This document shows positions 6,033 to 7,000 of a DNA stretch of 7,000 nucleotides, in pieces; positions within the stretch are counted from its first letter, which is position 1, and the number at the start of each line of letters is the position of its first letter. The translations under genes and the position numbers were made by a program. Origin of the DNA: an uncultured Lachnospiraceae bacterium (GTDB lineage: Bacteria; Bacillota; Clostridia; Lachnospirales; Lachnospiraceae); assembly GCA_910579085.1 (NCBI GenBank), contig CAJTRU010000118.1:1-7000 (forward strand). The letters run 5' to 3'. The notes under the pieces are model-generated. The model searched no databases. It was given only the letters and a program-made list of their open reading frames with translations, and was not told the DNA's origin.

Positions 6033-6560
6033 TTAAAAGCCGTTTTTTTTTAGTATTTCAAAAGCTGTTTTTTTTAATTCTGTTGTAAAGTTTTTCAATT
6101 CTTTTATAGACATGTGCAACTGTTTTCCAGTTTTAAAATTTGTACTGTTTACTACTATATGTATGTGAAGATTGTCTGTATCTTCGTGAATACCATATAT
6201 ACATTGGAAGCCTTTATTATAAAAAAGCTGGCATGTTTCAATAGAAACTAATTTTATAATATTAACATCCTGGATATATGCTGGCAATGAGATTATAAAA
6301 TGGTATGAGCAGCGTAAGTTTTTTCCCGTTTTTTTATAAAGTTTTTTAATAATATACATAGCATTATGACATAGTTCATGGTCATAATCTGGAACACCAC
6401 AGCCTCCTTTATACCTTACTTCTTTTTGTTTTTCAGTGATACAGCTTTTTCCAGTAATATATTTTATAAGGTTCATTGCATCTTTTTTTGTTTTGTACTT
6501 GCCACAGTTTATATTCTGGACAACAATATCTTTATATGTTTTTATTCTAGTATTTTCCAT
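6033..6560 (-). CDS. Minimal relaxase (mobilisation nuclease)
   Basis: This 175-residue protein has the motifs of MobA/VirD2-type (MOBP-like) relaxases, which nick one strand at the origin of transfer and stay covalently attached through a tyrosine. The three-histidine metal motif is clear: His125-Glu-Asp-x-Asp-Asn-x-His132-x-His134, followed by VVNSTNFKTGKQLHMS. The likely tyrosine is Tyr34 in LIKYITGKS, and CSYHFIISLP (84-93) fits the second motif. The start is an ATG preceded, eleven bases upstream, by AAGGGAG (complement of 6572-6578). It overlaps the end of the upstream gene by 19 bases, so the two are one operon. Most relaxases are longer, with C-terminal helicase, primase or unknown domains; this one stops soon after the metal motif. 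Two long A-runs near its 3' end (complement of 6043-6051 and 6068-6075) encode lysines. A slip at the last one would add only about ten residues, so a frameshift does not explain the short length. Confidence 0.85.
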   Translation of the reverse strand: MENTRIKTYKDIVVQNINCGKYKTKKDAMNLIKYITGKSCITEKQKEVRYKGGCGVPDYDHELCHNAMYIIKKLYKKTGKNLRCSYHFIISLPAYIQDVNIIKLVSIETCQLFYNKGFQCIYGIHEDTDNLHIHIVVNSTNFKTGKQLHMSIKELKNFTTELKKTAFEILKKNGF

Positions 6561-7000
6561 AATAATTTATACTCCCTTTCAAAATTTTTTATATCAATGT
6601 GTTTTTCATAAAAATAGTCCATTATATCTGTTATATAACAAAAACATGTTGAAATACAGTAAATTATATCTGTATCTTTCTTTTCCAGTAATAATACTGG
6701 TGCAATACTTGATTTTTTACAGTTATAAAAATCTGCAATATTTTCTAATCTTTTAATGTCTTTTTTGTCAAGCCGTACTGAAATTAATTCAGTTTTCTTT
6801 CCATCTTCCTTTGGCATAGTATAAAGTTCTGGATATATACCAGCAGATAATTCTTTTAGTGTATAATAGCGTGACAGTAATAAATCATTACAAAATTCAT
6901 CATATGGGGAATTTTGCTGGTCAAATATTATACTGTCCAATAATGTTGTTATTCTTTTTATAGTATCATATGCCTTATTAAAATTTTTTAGTTTTTTTAT
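6542..7000 (-). CDS. Ribbon-helix-helix-like mobilisation accessory protein (partial)
   Basis: The frame is open from the right edge of the window to the stop at 6542, giving at least 152 residues; its true start lies beyond base 7000. A TTG at 6938-6940 is a possible start, but the codons before it are also open and there is no clear ribosome binding site, so an upstream start is more likely. At visible residues 71-106 the segment TELISVRLDKKDIKRLENIA followed by DFYNCKKSSIAPVLLLE reads as strand, helix, turn, helix, the ribbon-helix-helix DNA-binding pattern. Proteins like this (MobC-type) bind the origin of transfer and help the relaxase nick it. The gene overlaps the relaxase start by 19 bases, which supports that role. 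The flanking N- and C-terminal parts, the latter aromatic-rich and with several cysteines (CISTCFCYI), are not recognised. Confidence 0.7.
   Translation of the reverse strand: MKKLKNFNKAYDTIKRITTLLDSIIFDQQNSPYDEFCNDLLLSRYYTLKELSAGIYPELYTMPKEDGKKTELISVRLDKKDIKRLENIADFYNCKKSSIAPVLLLEKKDTDIIYCISTCFCYITDIMDYFYEKHIDIKNFEREYKLLWKILE

Noticed and set aside
6033..6075. Relaxase shortened by a frameshift in its A-runs
   Set aside because: The other frames after the last A-run reach stops within about a dozen codons, so no longer protein is recovered.
6378..6756. Plus-strand frames rich in Phe, Tyr and Ile that look like membrane proteins
   Set aside because: They lie opposite the relaxase and its partner, have no ribosome binding sites, and their apparent hydrophobicity comes from reading A-rich coding DNA on the wrong strand.

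Overview
The window looks like accessory DNA from a low-GC Firmicute, most likely a gut clostridium of the Lachnospiraceae. The signs are AT-rich DNA, strong AGGAGG-type ribosome binding sites, heavy use of AGG for arginine, and families typical of that group (DUF932, DUF5688, YqaJ exonuclease, the Rpn-like 'IQWHPGF' family). Everything recognisable belongs to a mobile element: a phage-like recombination cluster, a toxin-antitoxin pair and plasmid-type mobilisation genes. No housekeeping gene, rRNA, tRNA, CRISPR array or insertion sequence was seen.

Left part (1-4805, plus strand). A gene-free leader ends in a very strong hairpin terminator (173-222). Then come a 41-residue small protein (293-418) whose stop overlaps the next start, a DUF932 phage/plasmid protein (418-1353), and a 638-residue protein (1388-3304) in which a DUF5688 domain runs without a stop into a YqaJ/lambda-type exonuclease. 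A Rad52-like single-strand annealing protein follows at 4101-4805. Exonuclease plus annealase is the usual pair for phage-type homologous recombination: the nuclease exposes a 3' strand and the annealase pairs it with a complementary strand. Between the two halves sits a self-contained PIN-toxin/antitoxin operon (3365-4007) with its own near-consensus promoter and terminator.

Middle (4806-5463). A 12-bp perfect inverted repeat encloses a further palindrome, followed by the wreck of an Rpn-like PD-(D/E)XK gene that has lost internal parts and changed frame, then a terminator.

Right part (5464-7000) is visibly more AT-rich. It holds one unrecognised 122-residue acidic protein on the plus strand. 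Converging on it from the minus strand are a minimal relaxase of 175 residues and, overlapping it upstream, a protein with a ribbon-helix-helix-like segment that runs off the right edge of the window. This pair suggests a mobilisable plasmid or integrative element; an origin of transfer would be expected beyond base 7000.

The most interesting feature is the DUF5688-exonuclease fusion. The sequence at the junction (CAAGGAGG, then ATG) looks like an ordinary TAAGGAGG stop-plus-ribosome-binding-site in which the stop has been lost, so both a fused and a free exonuclease could be made. It also links a domain of unknown function to DNA end processing.
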